The notes: generated by a model from the sequence alone, not told the origin. 37,132 nt of DNA from a bacterium (GCA_022763385.1 JALEGQ010000073.1:1-37132), one strand, 5' to 3'. Counted from the stretch's first letter, positions 18,040 through 27,278 are shown. Program-made: numbers and translations.

Positions 18040-19470
18040 ATGAAGCGTCGTGATTTTCTCTCATCTTTTGGGCGTGCTGCTCTTTCAACTTTTGCGCTTG
18101 CTGGCCCCGGCTTTTTGGCTCCTTCTTCCGTAGGGGCAGCCCATCGATTTCGGCCCATTCCGGGCATGCAGAAGCCGGCTGGGGGAAAAGCGAAATCCGT
18201 CATCCTCCTCTGGTTGGCCGGGGGAATGGCTCATACCGAGACCTTCGATCCGAAGGTGGTGGTGCCGTACGAGAAGGGGCTCGATAGCCGTCGTGTGCTT
18301 TCTACCTTCTCGGCAATTCCCACATCAGTGGATGGTCTGCGGATCTCTGCGGGCTTAGAGCGCATAGCGGAGGTGATGGATCGTGGTGCTCTTATTCGTA
18401 CCGTTCAAGCTCCAGATCTCGGTCCCGTGCTTCACACCCGTCACCAATACCACTGGCATACCGGATACGTCCCGCCATTGACCGTGTTGGCCCCGCATCT
18501 GGGAGCGTGGATCTCTCATATCCTCTCTCCGCGGAACGACTTTGCTCCCCCCTTTGTTGAGATCGGACAGCAGTTTTCATTCTCTGGAGAGGAGGAGGTG
18601 CGTGCTTTTTTTACCGGAGGATTCTTGGGAAGCGCGTTTGGCCCCTTACATATCGCTGATCCTGCGCAAGCGACCGCCAGTCTTGAGCCGCCGGCTCGTC
18701 TGGGTCGTCGTGGTTTACAGCAGCGGCTGGACCTCTATAAGAAGATGGTGGAGATGCGAGGGGGGGAAGGGATCTCTGACTATCACGAAGAGGCGCTTGT
18801 TCGTTCTGTGGAGCGCACCGAACGGCTTCTGTTTTCGCCGGTGCACAATGCTTTTCGACTCGGTGATGAACCTGCTCATTCCTATGAAATCTACAATACG
18901 GGGAAGTTCGGTCTCGGGTGTCTCCTGGCTCGGCGGTTAATTGAGAGTGGAAGTCGTTTTGTCGAAGTCACTTCCGAGTATGTTCCCTTCGGCAATTGGG
19001 ATACTCACAAAAATGGACATCTGAGAACGAAAGAGCTAAAGCAACAGATAGACGCCCCTATAGCGCAGCTCCTCCTTGATCTTGAGAAGCGAGGATTACT
19101 CGATGAGACCCTCGTGGTAGTTGCCTCTGAATTCAGCCGAGTGGCAGGTAAAAACCCTGGGAATACCAATGGGAAAGAGGTGCCGCTTACCCTCTCTGCT
19201 CCCGCCCAATACGGATTGCACCGGCACTTTATCGGCGCAGGGAGCGTGGCCCTCTTTGGAGGAGGGGTAAGGCCTGGGACGGTGTACGGAGAAACCTCGC
19301 CGGAGTTCCCCTGTGAAGCAGTAGTGAATCCGGTCTCAGTGAGTGACGTTCACGCCACTCTCTATCACCTGCTCGGAATAGCGCCAGATTTCGGATACGA
19401 GGTAGAAGATCGGCCCTTCTATGTGACAAAAGATGGAAAAGGAAAGGTGATCTCGGAGGTTGTTGCATGA
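18040..19470 (+). CDS. Tat-exported DUF1501 family protein
   Basis: The 476-residue protein begins with a twin-arginine signal (MKRRDFLSSFGRAALSTFALAG, followed by LAPSSVGAA), so it is likely exported folded. The body belongs to DUF1501, a branch of the alkaline phosphatase/sulfatase fold, shown by KSVILLWLAGGMAHTETFDPK near residues 51-70, HTRHQYHWHTGY, a late FGNWDTHKNGH segment and DVHATLYHLLGIAPDF near the C-terminus. Members commonly neighbour PSD1/DUF1553 genes; here the partner lies about 700 bases upstream, beyond the pilin-like gene. Its substrate is unknown. Its TGA stop overlaps the msrA start as ATGA. Confidence 0.87.
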   Translation: MKRRDFLSSFGRAALSTFALAGPGFLAPSSVGAAHRFRPIPGMQKPAGGKAKSVILLWLAGGMAHTETFDPKVVVPYEKGLDSRRVLSTFSAIPTSVDGLRISAGLERIAEVMDRGALIRTVQAPDLGPVLHTRHQYHWHTGYVPPLTVLAPHLGAWISHILSPRNDFAPPFVEIGQQFSFSGEEEVRAFFTGGFLGSAFGPLHIADPAQATASLEPPARLGRRGLQQRLDLYKKMVEMRGGEGISDYHEEALVRSVERTERLLFSPVHNAFRLGDEPAHSYEIYNTGKFGLGCLLARRLIESGSRFVEVTSEYVPFGNWDTHKNGHLRTKELKQQIDAPIAQLLLDLEKRGLLDETLVVVASEFSRVAGKNPGNTNGKEVPLTLSAPAQYGLHRHFIGAGSVALFGGGVRPGTVYGETSPEFPCEAVVNPVSVSDVHATLYHLLGIAPDFGYEVEDRPFYVTKDGKGKVISEVVA

Positions 19471-20048
19471 AGGATGGGCGAGATCTTCACGAAGCCATGT
19501 TTGCAGGAGGGTGTTTCTGGTGTCTCCAGCCTGCCTTTGAACTTTTAGCGGGAGTCCATGAGACCGCCGTTGGGTTTGCCGGGGGAGATGTTGAGGCTCC
19601 AACGTATGAGCAGGTCTGTGCCGGGGGGACTGGGCACAGAGAGGTACTACATCTTTTCTTTTCCCCGAGTAAGACCACATACGAAGAGCTTCTTCAGGTG
19701 TATTGGATGACGATAGACCCGACGCAAGGGGACGGCCAATTTGCGGACCGAGGCCACCACTACACCACCGCCATTTTCACCTATTCAGAAGAGCAGCGTC
19801 AGTGCGCTGAGCGCTCTCGAGACGAACTGGAAAAGAGCGGTATTTTCCCCAAGCCGATTCAAACAGAGATCCTCCCCGCCGAGCCCTTCTTCCCCGCGGA
19901 GGCCAGCCATCAGCACTACGCAGAAAAGCAACCTCTTCACTATCAGGCCTATGCCGTCGGTTCCGGGAGGAAAGCCTTCCAAGAGCGATTATCCCCGGCA
20001 CTTCGCTCACACTTCTCTCGCCCTCAAGACGATAAGTTCCAAACCTAA
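19467..20048 (+). CDS. msrA: Peptide methionine sulfoxide reductase MsrA
   Basis: MsrA reduces the S-form of methionine sulfoxide in oxidised proteins. The 193-residue product has the catalytic GCFWC motif at residues 15-19 (Cys16 nucleophile), the conserved VGFAGGD, CAGGTGHREVLHL, the WMTIDPTQGDGQFADRGHHYTTAIF substrate-binding stretch, and AEASHQHYAEK. It has no signal peptide, so it is probably cytosolic. The start codon overlaps the DUF1501 stop (ATGA), indicating translational coupling, so its promoter is probably that of DUF1501. No MsrB domain is fused. Confidence 0.95.
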   Translation: MKDGRDLHEAMFAGGCFWCLQPAFELLAGVHETAVGFAGGDVEAPTYEQVCAGGTGHREVLHLFFSPSKTTYEELLQVYWMTIDPTQGDGQFADRGHHYTTAIFTYSEEQRQCAERSRDELEKSGIFPKPIQTEILPAEPFFPAEASHQHYAEKQPLHYQAYAVGSGRKAFQERLSPALRSHFSRPQDDKFQT

Positions 20049-20075
20049 CGGGTGTCAGACACCCATGAGGTTTGG
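20039..20075 (+). terminator. Nested hairpin at the end of msrA
   Basis: CCAAACCT (20039-20046) pairs with AGGTTTGG (20068-20075), and inside it GGGTGT (20050-20055) pairs with ACACCC (20059-20064). The outer stem begins within the last msrA codons. There is no T-run, so it may be a processing or stability element at the end of the accessory block. Confidence 0.55.
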
Positions 20076-20233
20076 TGTAAGTATTTGAATACGCTTCTGT
20101 TTTTTTGTGAAGTTGGCGGATGAGATGCGAGGGTGGGTGCTCTCTCAGAAAACTGGGCCAAAAGGTTGAGTATTCCGGGGGAAAACCGTACCCTCCTCAT
20201 TCGGAGTAGCCCCAAAATTGCAGGGGCGGGTCT

Positions 20234-20265
20234 CCGTTGTACTGTGTAACCGTTGTACTGTGTAA
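20234..20265 (+). repeat. Exact 16-bp tandem duplication in the rpsL upstream region
   Basis: CCGTTGTACTGTGTAA occurs at 20234-20249 and again directly at 20250-20265 with no mismatch. Each copy contains TACTGT, and TTGCAG at 20218-20223 lies 16 bases before the first, so the duplication may copy a weak -10 box of the str operon promoter. That reading is tentative. Confidence 0.85.
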
Positions 20266-20313
20266 AGAGTGTCCCGAATAGAGAGCGCACTCGGTAAAGA
20301 ACTGACGAGCATT

Positions 20314-20685
20314 ATGCCAACCATTAACCAACTCGTAAGAAAGCGTCGAGGGTCAAAGAGCTCTCGAGTGAAGTGTCCAGCACTTCGAAAGTGTCCTCAG
20401 AGAAGAGGGGTGTGTACCCGTGTATATACTCAAACGCCGAAAAAGCCGAACTCAGCCCTGCGAAAGGTGGCGAGGGTTCGATTGACGACTGGGGTGGAGG
20501 TTACGAGTTATATCCCTGGAGTAGGTCATAACCTGCAGGAGCACTCTGTGGTCCTTATCCGAGGGGGGCGGGTGAAGGACCTGCCAGGGGTTCGCTATCA
20601 CATTATCCGTGGAAAGCTTGAGGCGCATGGGGTTCAAGACCGGAAGCAGGGGCGCTCGAAGTACGGTGCGAAGAGGCCCAAGTAG
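20314..20685 (+). CDS. rpsL: 30S ribosomal protein S12
   Basis: S12 sits at the decoding centre and controls fidelity. The 123-residue product has the standard length and signatures: [69 protein letters not shown]. The two lysines typical of streptomycin-sensitive ribosomes are present in PKKPNSA and RVKDLPG. ATG 20314 gives the conserved N-terminus; the ribosome binding site is weak. First gene of the str operon, 265 bases after msrA. Confidence 0.98.
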   Translation: MPTINQLVRKRRGSKSSRVKCPALRKCPQRRGVCTRVYTQTPKKPNSALRKVARVRLTTGVEVTSYIPGVGHNLQEHSVVLIRGGRVKDLPGVRYHIIRGKLEAHGVQDRKQGRSKYGAKRPK

Positions 20686-20725
20686 AGCTTTCTGAAGAGA
20701 GAAGAGAAGAGGAAAACGAAAAGAG

Positions 20726-21196
20726 ATGACACGGAAAAAGAAAGATTTTACTCGAGAGATTCTTCCTGATCCAAAGTTCGGAGACCTGATCTTCGCAAAG
20801 GCGGTAAACATTCTCATGAAGCACGGGAAGAAGAGCGTTGCAGAACGCTCTCTTTACGATGCGCTGGAGCTTATCGCGAACAGGTCGAGCAACGACCCGA
20901 TTGAGGTGTTTCATAAAGCGCTCCAGAATATTCAGCCAAATGTTGAGGTGCGTTCTCGGCGGGTTGGGGGAGCAACGTATCAGGTTCCAACAGAGGTAAG
21001 TCCAAAGCGCTCGCAAGCTCTTGCGCTCCGGTGGTTGAAGACTTCGACTGAGGCACGCTCCGAGCGCACGCTCTCTGGTCGTCTTGCTGGAGAAATCCTT
21101 GATGCGTTCGAAAATCGAGGTGGTGCGGTGAAGAAAAGAGAAGATACTCACCGTATGGCTGATGCAAACAAAGCGTTTGCACACTTTCGGTTTTGA
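20726..21196 (+). CDS. rpsG: 30S ribosomal protein S7
   Basis: S7 nucleates assembly of the 30S head and contacts E-site tRNA. The 156-residue product has the family length and shows [46 protein letters not shown], and the C-terminal [24 protein letters not shown]. It follows rpsL by 40 bases. It ends in TGA. The 176-base spacer before fusA holds loose GATC/GTTTTTA repeats (about 21197-21239) of 13-16 base period. Confidence 0.98.
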   Translation: MTRKKKDFTREILPDPKFGDLIFAKAVNILMKHGKKSVAERSLYDALELIANRSSNDPIEVFHKALQNIQPNVEVRSRRVGGATYQVPTEVSPKRSQALALRWLKTSTEARSERTLSGRLAGEILDAFENRGGAVKKREDTHRMADANKAFAHFRF

Positions 21197-21372
21197 GATC
21201 GGGCGTTTTTAAGATCCGTTTTTAGGATTCTTTTTCGTTTTGTCTTCGACGGGTGCTTTTTCCGACCTTATCGCCGGGATCTGTCCTCTCACGTGAGGAT
21301 GTGTTACTCGTATGAGGGTTGTGGTCTCACTGGCTGGTAGAGGGTGTAGCGATCTCAGGAAAGGAGTTGGGT

Positions 21373-23472
21373 GTGGGGAAGAGTGACCTTATCCATACGA
21401 GAAATATCGGCATCATGGCGCATATTGATGCTGGGAAGACGACGACTACCGAACGTGTCCTCTTCTATACCGGGATTAATTACAAGATCGGAGAAGTGCA
21501 TGAGGGCGCTGCTACCATGGACTACATGGAGCTTGAGCAAGAGCGGGGAATTACGATTACCTCGGCTGCCACGACCTGTACGTGGGCGGGGGCTGATGGG
21601 ACGCTGCCCGAGCATAAGATCAATATTATTGATACTCCCGGACACGTTGATTTTACGATAGAGGTTGAGCGGAGCCTGCGAGTGCTCGATGGGGCGGTCG
21701 CTGTCTTTGATGCGGTGAACGGGGTGGAGCCCCAGTCCGAGACGGTTTGGCGTCAGGCAAATCGATTTAACGTGCCTCGTTTCTGCTTTATCAACAAGAT
21801 GGATAAGACGGGAGCAGATTTCCTTGGGGCCATCGAAACCATTCGGGAGCGCCTTGATGCGAAGGCGGTACCGTTGCAGGTCATGATCGGAAAAGAGGAT
21901 TACCTTGAAGGAGTCGTGGACCTCGTGGCTATGGAGGCCTATTACTATTCGGATGAGACGAAAGGGGCGAGTTACGAGACGCGACCTATCCCCCCCGAAC
22001 TTCAAGACGAGGTAGATCGGCAACGTGAGTTCATGCTTGAGTCGATTGCTGAGTGTGATGACGATTTTCTCAATCGGTATCTTTCCGGGGAGGAGCTCTC
22101 CGTTGACGAGATTCGAAGGTGCATTCGGAAGGGAACACTAGCACGGGAGATCTTCCCAGTGCTCGGTGGGAGTGCCTTTAAGAACAAGGGGGTTCAACCG
22201 CTTCTTGATGCGGTCATTCACTACCTTCCTTCTCCTCTTGAGGTGCCTCCAGTGACGGGGTATGCCCCGAATGATACTGATGAGTCAAAGCCGATTACCC
22301 GTGCCGCAGAGGAGAATGCGCCGTTTAGCGCCCTTGCTTTTAAGATTATTACCGATCCCTTTGTGGGGGTGTTGACCTTTTTTCGGGTGTATTCTGGCAC
22401 CTTCGAGGCGGGAACTACGATTCTTAACTCTACTCGCGACAAGAAGGAGCGAATCGGTCGGATCGTCCGGATGCATGCGGATAATCGGGAAGAGGTGAAA
22501 AAGCTTGGTGTTGGAGATATCGGGGCAGCGGTTGGACTGAAGGAAACCTACACCGGTGATACCTTGTGTGATCCGAAGCATCCGATCTTGCTCGAGAGTA
22601 TTCATGCGCCGGACCCAGTTATCGGAGTCGCTATAGAGCCTCGCTCAAAGGCTGATGAAGAAAAGATGGGGCTCGCCCTCATGAAACTTGGGAAAGAAGA
22701 CCCTTCCCTGCGAGTCGACGTGGATGCCGAGAGTGGCCAGACGATTCTGCACGGGATGGGAGAGTTACACCTTGATGTGATTCAGAGCAGGCTTGAGCGA
22801 GAGTTCGGTGTTCAATCCACCGTCGGGAAGCCGCAGGTGGCCTACCGAGAAACGTTGGTCGCCCCTGTTACCGAGCATGAGCTGAAGTACGTGAAGCAGA
22901 CAGGTGGAAAGGGACAATTTGCCCACGTCCACCTGAGGCTCGAACCGCTTGAGGCGGGAACGGGGTTTGAGTTCGTCGAAGAGATCAAGGGGGGCGTGAT
23001 CCCGAAGGAGTTCATACCGGCGGTGAGAAGTGGGGTGGAGCAGGCCCTCAAAAGTGGGGTGTACGCCGGATATCCGGTTATTGATGTGCGGGTAACTCTC
23101 TTTTACGGGAGTTTTCATGAAGTTGACTCAAGTGAGATGGCTTTTAAAATTGCAGGCTCGATGTGTGTAAAGGAAGGGGCTCAGAAGGCGGGGGTGAAGC
23201 TCCTTGAGCCGGTAATGGCGGTTGAGGTAGTGACTCCGGAGGAGTTTACGAGCAATGTCGTTGGTGACCTCAATCGGCGTCGAGCAAAGATTCAGGGCAT
23301 GGATGCGAGAGCAGGTGCGCAGGTAGTGACCGCTGAGGTGCCGCTCGCGGAGATGTTTGGATATGCCACAGATCTCCGTTCAAACACCCAGGGGAGGGCT
23401 ACATTTGTCATGGAATACGACCATTACGAGGAGGTCCCCTCTCACATTGCGGAGACAATAGCCTCTCGGTAG
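21373..23472 (+). CDS. fusA: Elongation factor G
   Basis: EF-G drives translocation of tRNA and mRNA using GTP. The 699-residue protein has all five G motifs: [15 protein letters not shown], the normal switch I sequence [44 protein letters not shown], and a later [17 protein letters not shown]; domains II-V follow, ending with [21 protein letters not shown]. Start: GTG 21373 follows AGGAAAGGAG (21357-21366) with six bases between; the frame is open further upstream but without that signal. Its RGITI stands in contrast with EF-Tu downstream. Confidence 0.97.
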   Translation: MGKSDLIHTRNIGIMAHIDAGKTTTTERVLFYTGINYKIGEVHEGAATMDYMELEQERGITITSAATTCTWAGADGTLPEHKINIIDTPGHVDFTIEVERSLRVLDGAVAVFDAVNGVEPQSETVWRQANRFNVPRFCFINKMDKTGADFLGAIETIRERLDAKAVPLQVMIGKEDYLEGVVDLVAMEAYYYSDETKGASYETRPIPPELQDEVDRQREFMLESIAECDDDFLNRYLSGEELSVDEIRRCIRKGTLAREIFPVLGGSAFKNKGVQPLLDAVIHYLPSPLEVPPVTGYAPNDTDESKPITRAAEENAPFSALAFKIITDPFVGVLTFFRVYSGTFEAGTTILNSTRDKKERIGRIVRMHADNREEVKKLGVGDIGAAVGLKETYTGDTLCDPKHPILLESIHAPDPVIGVAIEPRSKADEEKMGLALMKLGKEDPSLRVDVDAESGQTILHGMGELHLDVIQSRLEREFGVQSTVGKPQVAYRETLVAPVTEHELKYVKQTGGKGQFAHVHLRLEPLEAGTGFEFVEEIKGGVIPKEFIPAVRSGVEQALKSGVYAGYPVIDVRVTLFYGSFHEVDSSEMAFKIAGSMCVKEGAQKAGVKLLEPVMAVEVVTPEEFTSNVVGDLNRRRAKIQGMDARAGAQVVTAEVPLAEMFGYATDLRSNTQGRATFVMEYDHYEEVPSHIAETIASR

Positions 23473-23611
23473 GGCTGGGTGCCCTGGGAGTTGGAGAGAT
23501 TTCAAGTTTTTTCTCTCTCACGGGGTCGATTTTTGTGAGTGGGTAGTGTAATACATCCATTCCGGTTGTATCGGGAGATTCACGTGGTGTGGACTTCGAT
23601 GCGATGAGAAT

Positions 23612-23683
23612 GCTTTTATGCAAAGGCTTTTATGCAGAGGTCGCTGGGTGCTAGAGTCGCTGAGTGAAAAGATCGCCGGGTCG
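23612..23683 (+). repeat. Degenerate tandem repeats in the fusA-tuf spacer
   Basis: GCTTTTATGCA occurs at 23612-23622 and 23626-23636 (period 14). Immediately after, TCGCTGGGTG-like units start at 23641, 23657 and 23673 (period 16, diverged). The repeats lie within the 254-bp spacer before tuf. Confidence 0.7.
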
Positions 23684-23726
23684 TTAAAATGAGTATTTGG
23701 AGATAATTACGTAAGGAAGAGAAACT

Positions 23727-24923
23727 ATGGGAAAGGAGAAGTTTAACCGTACCAAACCACACGTAAACGTGGGAACAATCGGACACGTTGACCACGGGAA
23801 GACAACTCTCACTGCGGCTCTTGTAAACACGCAGGCGAACCGTGGTCTTGCTGAGGGGCTTTCATATAAAGATATCGCGAAGGGCGGAACAGAGCGGGAT
23901 GAGACGAAGACCGTCACGATCGCAAGTGCTCACGTCGAATACGAATCAGAGAACCGTCACTACGCCCACGTTGACTGTCCGGGCCACGCTGACTATGTGA
24001 AAAACATGATCACCGGTGCTGCCCAGATGGATGGGGCTATTCTCGTCGTGAGTGCCTCTGACGGACCGATGCCTCAGACTCGAGAGCACATTCTTCTCGC
24101 ACGCCAGGTTGGTGTTCCGAAGATCGTTGTGTTCCTCAACAAGGTGGATCTGGTCGATGACGAAGAGCTCCTCGAGCTTGTTGAGATGGAAGTACGTGAC
24201 CTCCTCAATGAGTACGGATTCCCAGGAGATGATACTCCAGTGGTGAAAGGAAGTGCTCTTGGGGCTCTGAACGGAGATGAGGGAGACCTCGGTATTGGCG
24301 GTATCGACAAGCTTCTCGCCACGATTGATGAGTACATTCCTGTTCCAGAGCGGGATGTCGATAAAGACTTCCTTATGCCGGTTGAGGACGTATTCTCCAT
24401 CGAAGGACGGGGGACGGTTGCAACTGGGCGTGTCGAGCGAGGGGTTGTGAAGGTAGGTGAAGAGATCGAAATTGTCGGTCTCTCTGACACCCAGAAGACC
24501 ACCGTGACCGGGGTAGAGATGTTCCGGAAGATGCTCGACCAGGGCGAGGCTGGCGATAACGTCGGTATCCTCCTCCGTGGCTTGAAGCGGGATGATATTG
24601 AGCGAGGGCAGGTGATTGCCAAGCCGGGTTCAATTACTCCGCACAAGAAGTTTAAGGCTGAGGCCTATATTCTGAAGAAGGAAGAAGGTGGACGTCATAA
24701 GCCGTTTTTTACCGGCTACCGTCCGCAGTTTTACTTCAGGACAACCGATGTTACCGGTTCTATCGCCCTTCCAGAGGGAGTTGAGATGGCGATGCCGGGG
24801 GATAACATTACTCTTGAGGTTGAACTTCACCAGAATATTGCGATGGAGAAGCAGGTTCGCTTCGCGATTCGTGAAGGTGGACGAACCGTTGGTTCCGGTG
24901 TTGTTACTGAGGTAATTGAGTAG
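23727..24923 (+). CDS. tuf: Elongation factor Tu with non-canonical switch I
   Basis: EF-Tu delivers aminoacyl-tRNA to the ribosome. The 398-residue protein has G1 [11 protein letters not shown]3 [13 protein letters not shown]4 NKVD and the barrel domains ([53 protein letters not shown]). The effector region is unusual: where nearly all EF-Tu proteins have RGITI, this one reads [22 protein letters not shown], so Arg, Gly and Ile of the motif are replaced while the magnesium-binding Thr is kept. From memory, Planctomycetes EF-Tu carries the same form. Both flanks are perfectly conserved, so it is not a frameshift. A good ribosome binding site (AAGGAAGAG) precedes the ATG. Confidence 0.98.
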   Translation: MGKEKFNRTKPHVNVGTIGHVDHGKTTLTAALVNTQANRGLAEGLSYKDIAKGGTERDETKTVTIASAHVEYESENRHYAHVDCPGHADYVKNMITGAAQMDGAILVVSASDGPMPQTREHILLARQVGVPKIVVFLNKVDLVDDEELLELVEMEVRDLLNEYGFPGDDTPVVKGSALGALNGDEGDLGIGGIDKLLATIDEYIPVPERDVDKDFLMPVEDVFSIEGRGTVATGRVERGVVKVGEEIEIVGLSDTQKTTVTGVEMFRKMLDQGEAGDNVGILLRGLKRDDIERGQVIAKPGSITPHKKFKAEAYILKKEEGGRHKPFFTGYRPQFYFRTTDVTGSIALPEGVEMAMPGDNITLEVELHQNIAMEKQVRFAIREGGRTVGSGVVTEVIE

Positions 24924-24970
24924 CGGAATCAGATGTTTTCCGTCCGGGGGTTCCGGCCTTCGCCGGAAGA

Positions 24971-25024
24971 AGTGCCACGCTAGTCAAACTGGTAGGGCGT
25001 TCCAAAACTTTGGGGCGTGGCACT
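24971..25024 (+). other. Palindromic, vaguely tRNA-like element after tuf
   Basis: AGTGCCACGC (24971-24980) pairs perfectly with GCGTGGCACT (25015-25024). The interior has TAGTCAAACTGGTAG, reminiscent of a tRNA D arm, and a small stem TCCAA/TTGGG (25001-25014). It is too short and lacks a T arm, so it is not a working tRNA; it could be a decayed tRNA or an unrelated hairpin. Confidence 0.45.
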
Positions 25025-25066
25025 AGCTTGCCTGAGGCGGAGAGAATCGCCTGAGAGCGGGAAAGA

Positions 25067-25101
25067 GGGCTCGCTAGCGGATGCTGGCGAGCCCTTTTTT
25101 T
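25067..25101 (+). terminator. First intrinsic terminator after tuf
   Basis: GGGCTCGCTAGC (25067-25078) pairs with GCTGGCGAGCCC (25083-25094), one G-T pair, around GGAT, followed by seven T residues. A strong intrinsic terminator ending the str operon. Confidence 0.93.
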
Positions 25102-25136
25102 GTCATAAGGGGTCAAAAATTTTGGACCTTGAGGCT

Positions 25137-25172
25137 CCTTCTGCTGGTTGTCGCAGCAGAAGGGATTTTTTT
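25137..25172 (+). terminator. Second intrinsic terminator after tuf
   Basis: CCTTCTGCTG (25137-25146) pairs perfectly with CAGCAGAAGG (25154-25163) around GTTGTCG, followed by GA and seven T residues. It backs up the terminator 40 bases upstream. Confidence 0.93.
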
Positions 25173-25202
25173 CGTGTAGAGCAGATACTACCGGCCGATT
25201 TC

Positions 25203-25231
25203 TTGAAAAGCACGGCAACTTCGTTCATAGT
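25203..25231 (+). promoter_or_regulatory. Sigma70-type promoter of the S10 operon
   Basis: TTGAAA (25203-25208) and CATAGT (25226-25231) are 17 bases apart and match the consensus at 5 and 4 of 6 positions. The site lies just after two terminators and about 75 bases before the presumed rpsJ leader ends, exactly where a new transcript must begin. Confidence 0.6.
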
Positions 25232-25312
25232 GTGGGGTCTTTGAATCAGAGATGCCGCAGGAGAGCGGCGAGAGATTTCAGGTAATGTAGAGCCGGTTTA
25301 CGGAGTGAGTGT

Positions 25313-25627
25313 ATGATTGGTGGGCAGTTAATCAGAATACGGTTGAAGGGATACAACCACAAAATTCTTGATAAGGCAGTTTCAGAGATTGTTTCCACCG
25401 TTCGACGGACTGGAGGAAGGGTTGCGGGCCCCATTCCGCTTCCGACTCGACGTGAAAAGTTTACCGTGAACCGATCTACCTTCGTGGATAAGAAGTCCCG
25501 CGAGCAGTTTGAGATCCGTACCCATAAGCGGCTTCTCGATATTCTTGAACCAACTCAGCAAACCATTGATGAGCTGGGAAAGCTTGAACTGTCAACAGGT
25601 ATTGAGGTCGAGCTGAAGCTTCAGTAG
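25313..25627 (+). CDS. rpsJ: 30S ribosomal protein S10
   Basis: S10 is part of the 30S head; in other bacteria it also works with NusB in antitermination. The 104-residue product shows [50 protein letters not shown] and [13 protein letters not shown] at 25302-25305 precedes the ATG by seven bases. It opens the S10 operon under the promoter just upstream. Ends in TAG. Confidence 0.97.
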   Translation: MIGGQLIRIRLKGYNHKILDKAVSEIVSTVRRTGGRVAGPIPLPTRREKFTVNRSTFVDKKSREQFEIRTHKRLLDILEPTQQTIDELGKLELSTGIEVELKLQ

Positions 25628-25681
25628 GCGATTTCTGAGAGCGAATAGCCAAGAGAGTTTTTTATTGACGAGAGCAGGGTG

Positions 25682-26359
25682 ATGTCTACAGCAAAGAATT
25701 ATAAAGAAGGTCTCCTCGGGAGAAAGATAGGGATGACGCAAGTCTTCACTGAGGACGGCAAGTCTGTTCCAGTCTCGGTCATTGAAGCCGGTCCAAATGT
25801 GGTGCTTCAGGTGAAGACCGTTGAGAAGGATGGATACAGTGCCGTTCAGGTTGGATTTGGAGAGAAGAAGGTACAGCGCGCAAATAAGGCGGAAGCCGGC
25901 CACTTCGCTAAGGCTCAAAAAGGTGCCTTTTCACATCAGCGTGAATTTCGGTGTGATGTGGAGTCTTTGGAGTGGAACGAGGTCGGGAAAGAGCTCTCTG
26001 TTGGCGAAGTCTTCGAGAAGGGAGATTTTCTTGATATCTCTGGAACCAGTAAGGGAAAGGGATTTCAGGGAGTTGTGCGGCGATTTGGAACGCGGGGGCA
26101 GCCTGCTACTCGTGGAACGCATGAGATGCGACGTCATATCGGTTCCATCGGGTGTCGGAAATTTCCAGGTCGTGTCTGGAAGAATCAGAAGATGCCTGGG
26201 CAGATGGGGGGACGAACGGTGACGAAGATGAATCTTCGGGTCGTTGATGTTCTTCCGGAGAAGAACGTTATCCTGGTAAAGGGTGCTGTCCCTGGGGCGA
26301 TAAATGGGATTGTCACTTTGCGAAAAGCCCAGAAGAAGGGGGCGAGTAAGGCGGCGTAA
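25682..26359 (+). CDS. rplC: 50S ribosomal protein L3
   Basis: L3 binds near the 3' end of 23S rRNA and reaches the peptidyl transferase centre. The 225-residue product has LLGRKIGMTQVF, the loop region with GTRGQPATRGTHEMRRHIGSIGCRKFPGRVWKNQKMPGQMGG and the C-terminal LVKGAVPGAINGIV. GTG 25679 immediately precedes ATG 25682; I prefer ATG. It follows rpsJ by about 54 bases. It is slightly longer than E. coli L3. Confidence 0.96.
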   Translation: MSTAKNYKEGLLGRKIGMTQVFTEDGKSVPVSVIEAGPNVVLQVKTVEKDGYSAVQVGFGEKKVQRANKAEAGHFAKAQKGAFSHQREFRCDVESLEWNEVGKELSVGEVFEKGDFLDISGTSKGKGFQGVVRRFGTRGQPATRGTHEMRRHIGSIGCRKFPGRVWKNQKMPGQMGGRTVTKMNLRVVDVLPEKNVILVKGAVPGAINGIVTLRKAQKKGASKAA

Positions 26360-26461
26360 AGAGGATTCCGAGAGGGTTCCGTTCCTAGAGTTGCCTAGGG
26401 GCGTTTGTTTGCCTCCTGTTGGTTGAGTATACGGATTGAGTTTGAAGAGAGAAGAGAGATT

Positions 26462-27148
26462 ATGGACCTCCCAGTGAAGAATGCTTCCGGTGATGAAGTA
26501 CGGGCCGTAGAGATGGATGAGGCCGTTTTTGGTGTTCAGGTTGCGCAGAGCGTCGTTCACGATGTTGTGCGGTGGCAGCGAGCTCGTCAACGATCGGGAA
26601 CTCACGCGACGCTAAACCTCGCTCGCATGAGGGGTGGTGGTCGAAAGCCTTTTAAGCAGAAGGGGCTAGGGCGTGCTCGTGCTGGAACAAGAAATTCTCC
26701 GCTCTGGGTAGGAGGTGCTGTTATCTTCGGCCCGCAGCCGCGAGACTATTCATACCGCATGCCATCGAAGATGAAGCGAAAGGCACTTCTCGGTTCACTT
26801 TCTGAGAAGGCTCGTTCCGGAGCGGTTACGGTTCTTGATGGTCTCGGTTTTGAGACACCGAAGACCCGCAAGTTTGTTGAGCTTCTCGGCACCCTGAATC
26901 TCAGAGGCGGAGAGGGGAGAGATGAGAAAATTCTCTTTCTCTTTTCCGAGGGCGAAGAGGCCGCTGCGATTTCAGCTCGAAATATCGCGGGAGTTTCATG
27001 TCTTCAGCAAGAAGGTCTCAACGTGTACGACCTCGTTCATGCAGACCGTTTGCTGATGAGTGAGAAGACGTTGAAGGCGGTTCAGGAGCGGCTCAAAGGT
27101 CAGATAGAGAATTCGAAGGGGTCTCGTAAGGCAGCAGGAGAGCAGTAG
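26462..27148 (+). CDS. rplD: 50S ribosomal protein L4
   Basis: L4 lines the nascent peptide exit tunnel and in E. coli represses the S10 operon. The 228-residue product has HDVVRWQRARQRSGTHATL, RGGGRKPFKQKGLGRARAGTRNSP (the extended tunnel loop) and FGPQPRDYSYRMPSKMKRKAL. ATG 26462 follows purine-rich GAAGAGAGAAGAGAGA; the frame is open upstream but not conserved. The spacer before it (26360-26461) contains small repeats such as CTAGAG/CTAGGG. Confidence 0.95.
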   Translation: MDLPVKNASGDEVRAVEMDEAVFGVQVAQSVVHDVVRWQRARQRSGTHATLNLARMRGGGRKPFKQKGLGRARAGTRNSPLWVGGAVIFGPQPRDYSYRMPSKMKRKALLGSLSEKARSGAVTVLDGLGFETPKTRKFVELLGTLNLRGGEGRDEKILFLFSEGEEAAAISARNIAGVSCLQQEGLNVYDLVHADRLLMSEKTLKAVQERLKGQIENSKGSRKAAGEQ

Positions 27149-27278
27149 TCAGAAGCAGAGAGCCCTCTCGGCGTGATCGGTTTCCGGTATACGGTGGGGG
27201 AGGGACGTTGGAAGAGTGAGTCTCAAGAGTGACCGTAAAGCGCTGCTTGAGTAGAGCGTTGATGAGAGAGTAAGAGAG

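Larger units (their letters stand above)
24924..25312 (+). other. 389-bp tuf-rpsJ spacer with hairpins, terminators and promoter
   Basis: No gene is visible. In order it holds a 7-bp hairpin TTCCGGC/GCCGGAA (24951-24968), a 53-base palindromic element (24971-25024), two intrinsic terminators, and a promoter for the S10 operon. Near the end, GCCGC (25254-25258) pairs with GCGGC (25265-25269) in the rpsJ leader. The arrangement separates the str and S10 transcripts. Confidence 0.7.

Noticed and set aside
19467-20048. MsrA as part of a periplasmic MsrPQ-like system
   Set aside because: No signal peptide and no molybdopterin or heme partner of that system in the window.
23727-24923. EF-Tu switch I change as a frameshift or assembly error
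   Set aside because: Frame is kept, both flanks are fully conserved, and the replacement matches a form I recall from Planctomycetes.
24971-25024. A functional sixth tRNA after tuf
   Set aside because: Only 53 bases, no T arm and no clear anticodon arm of normal size.
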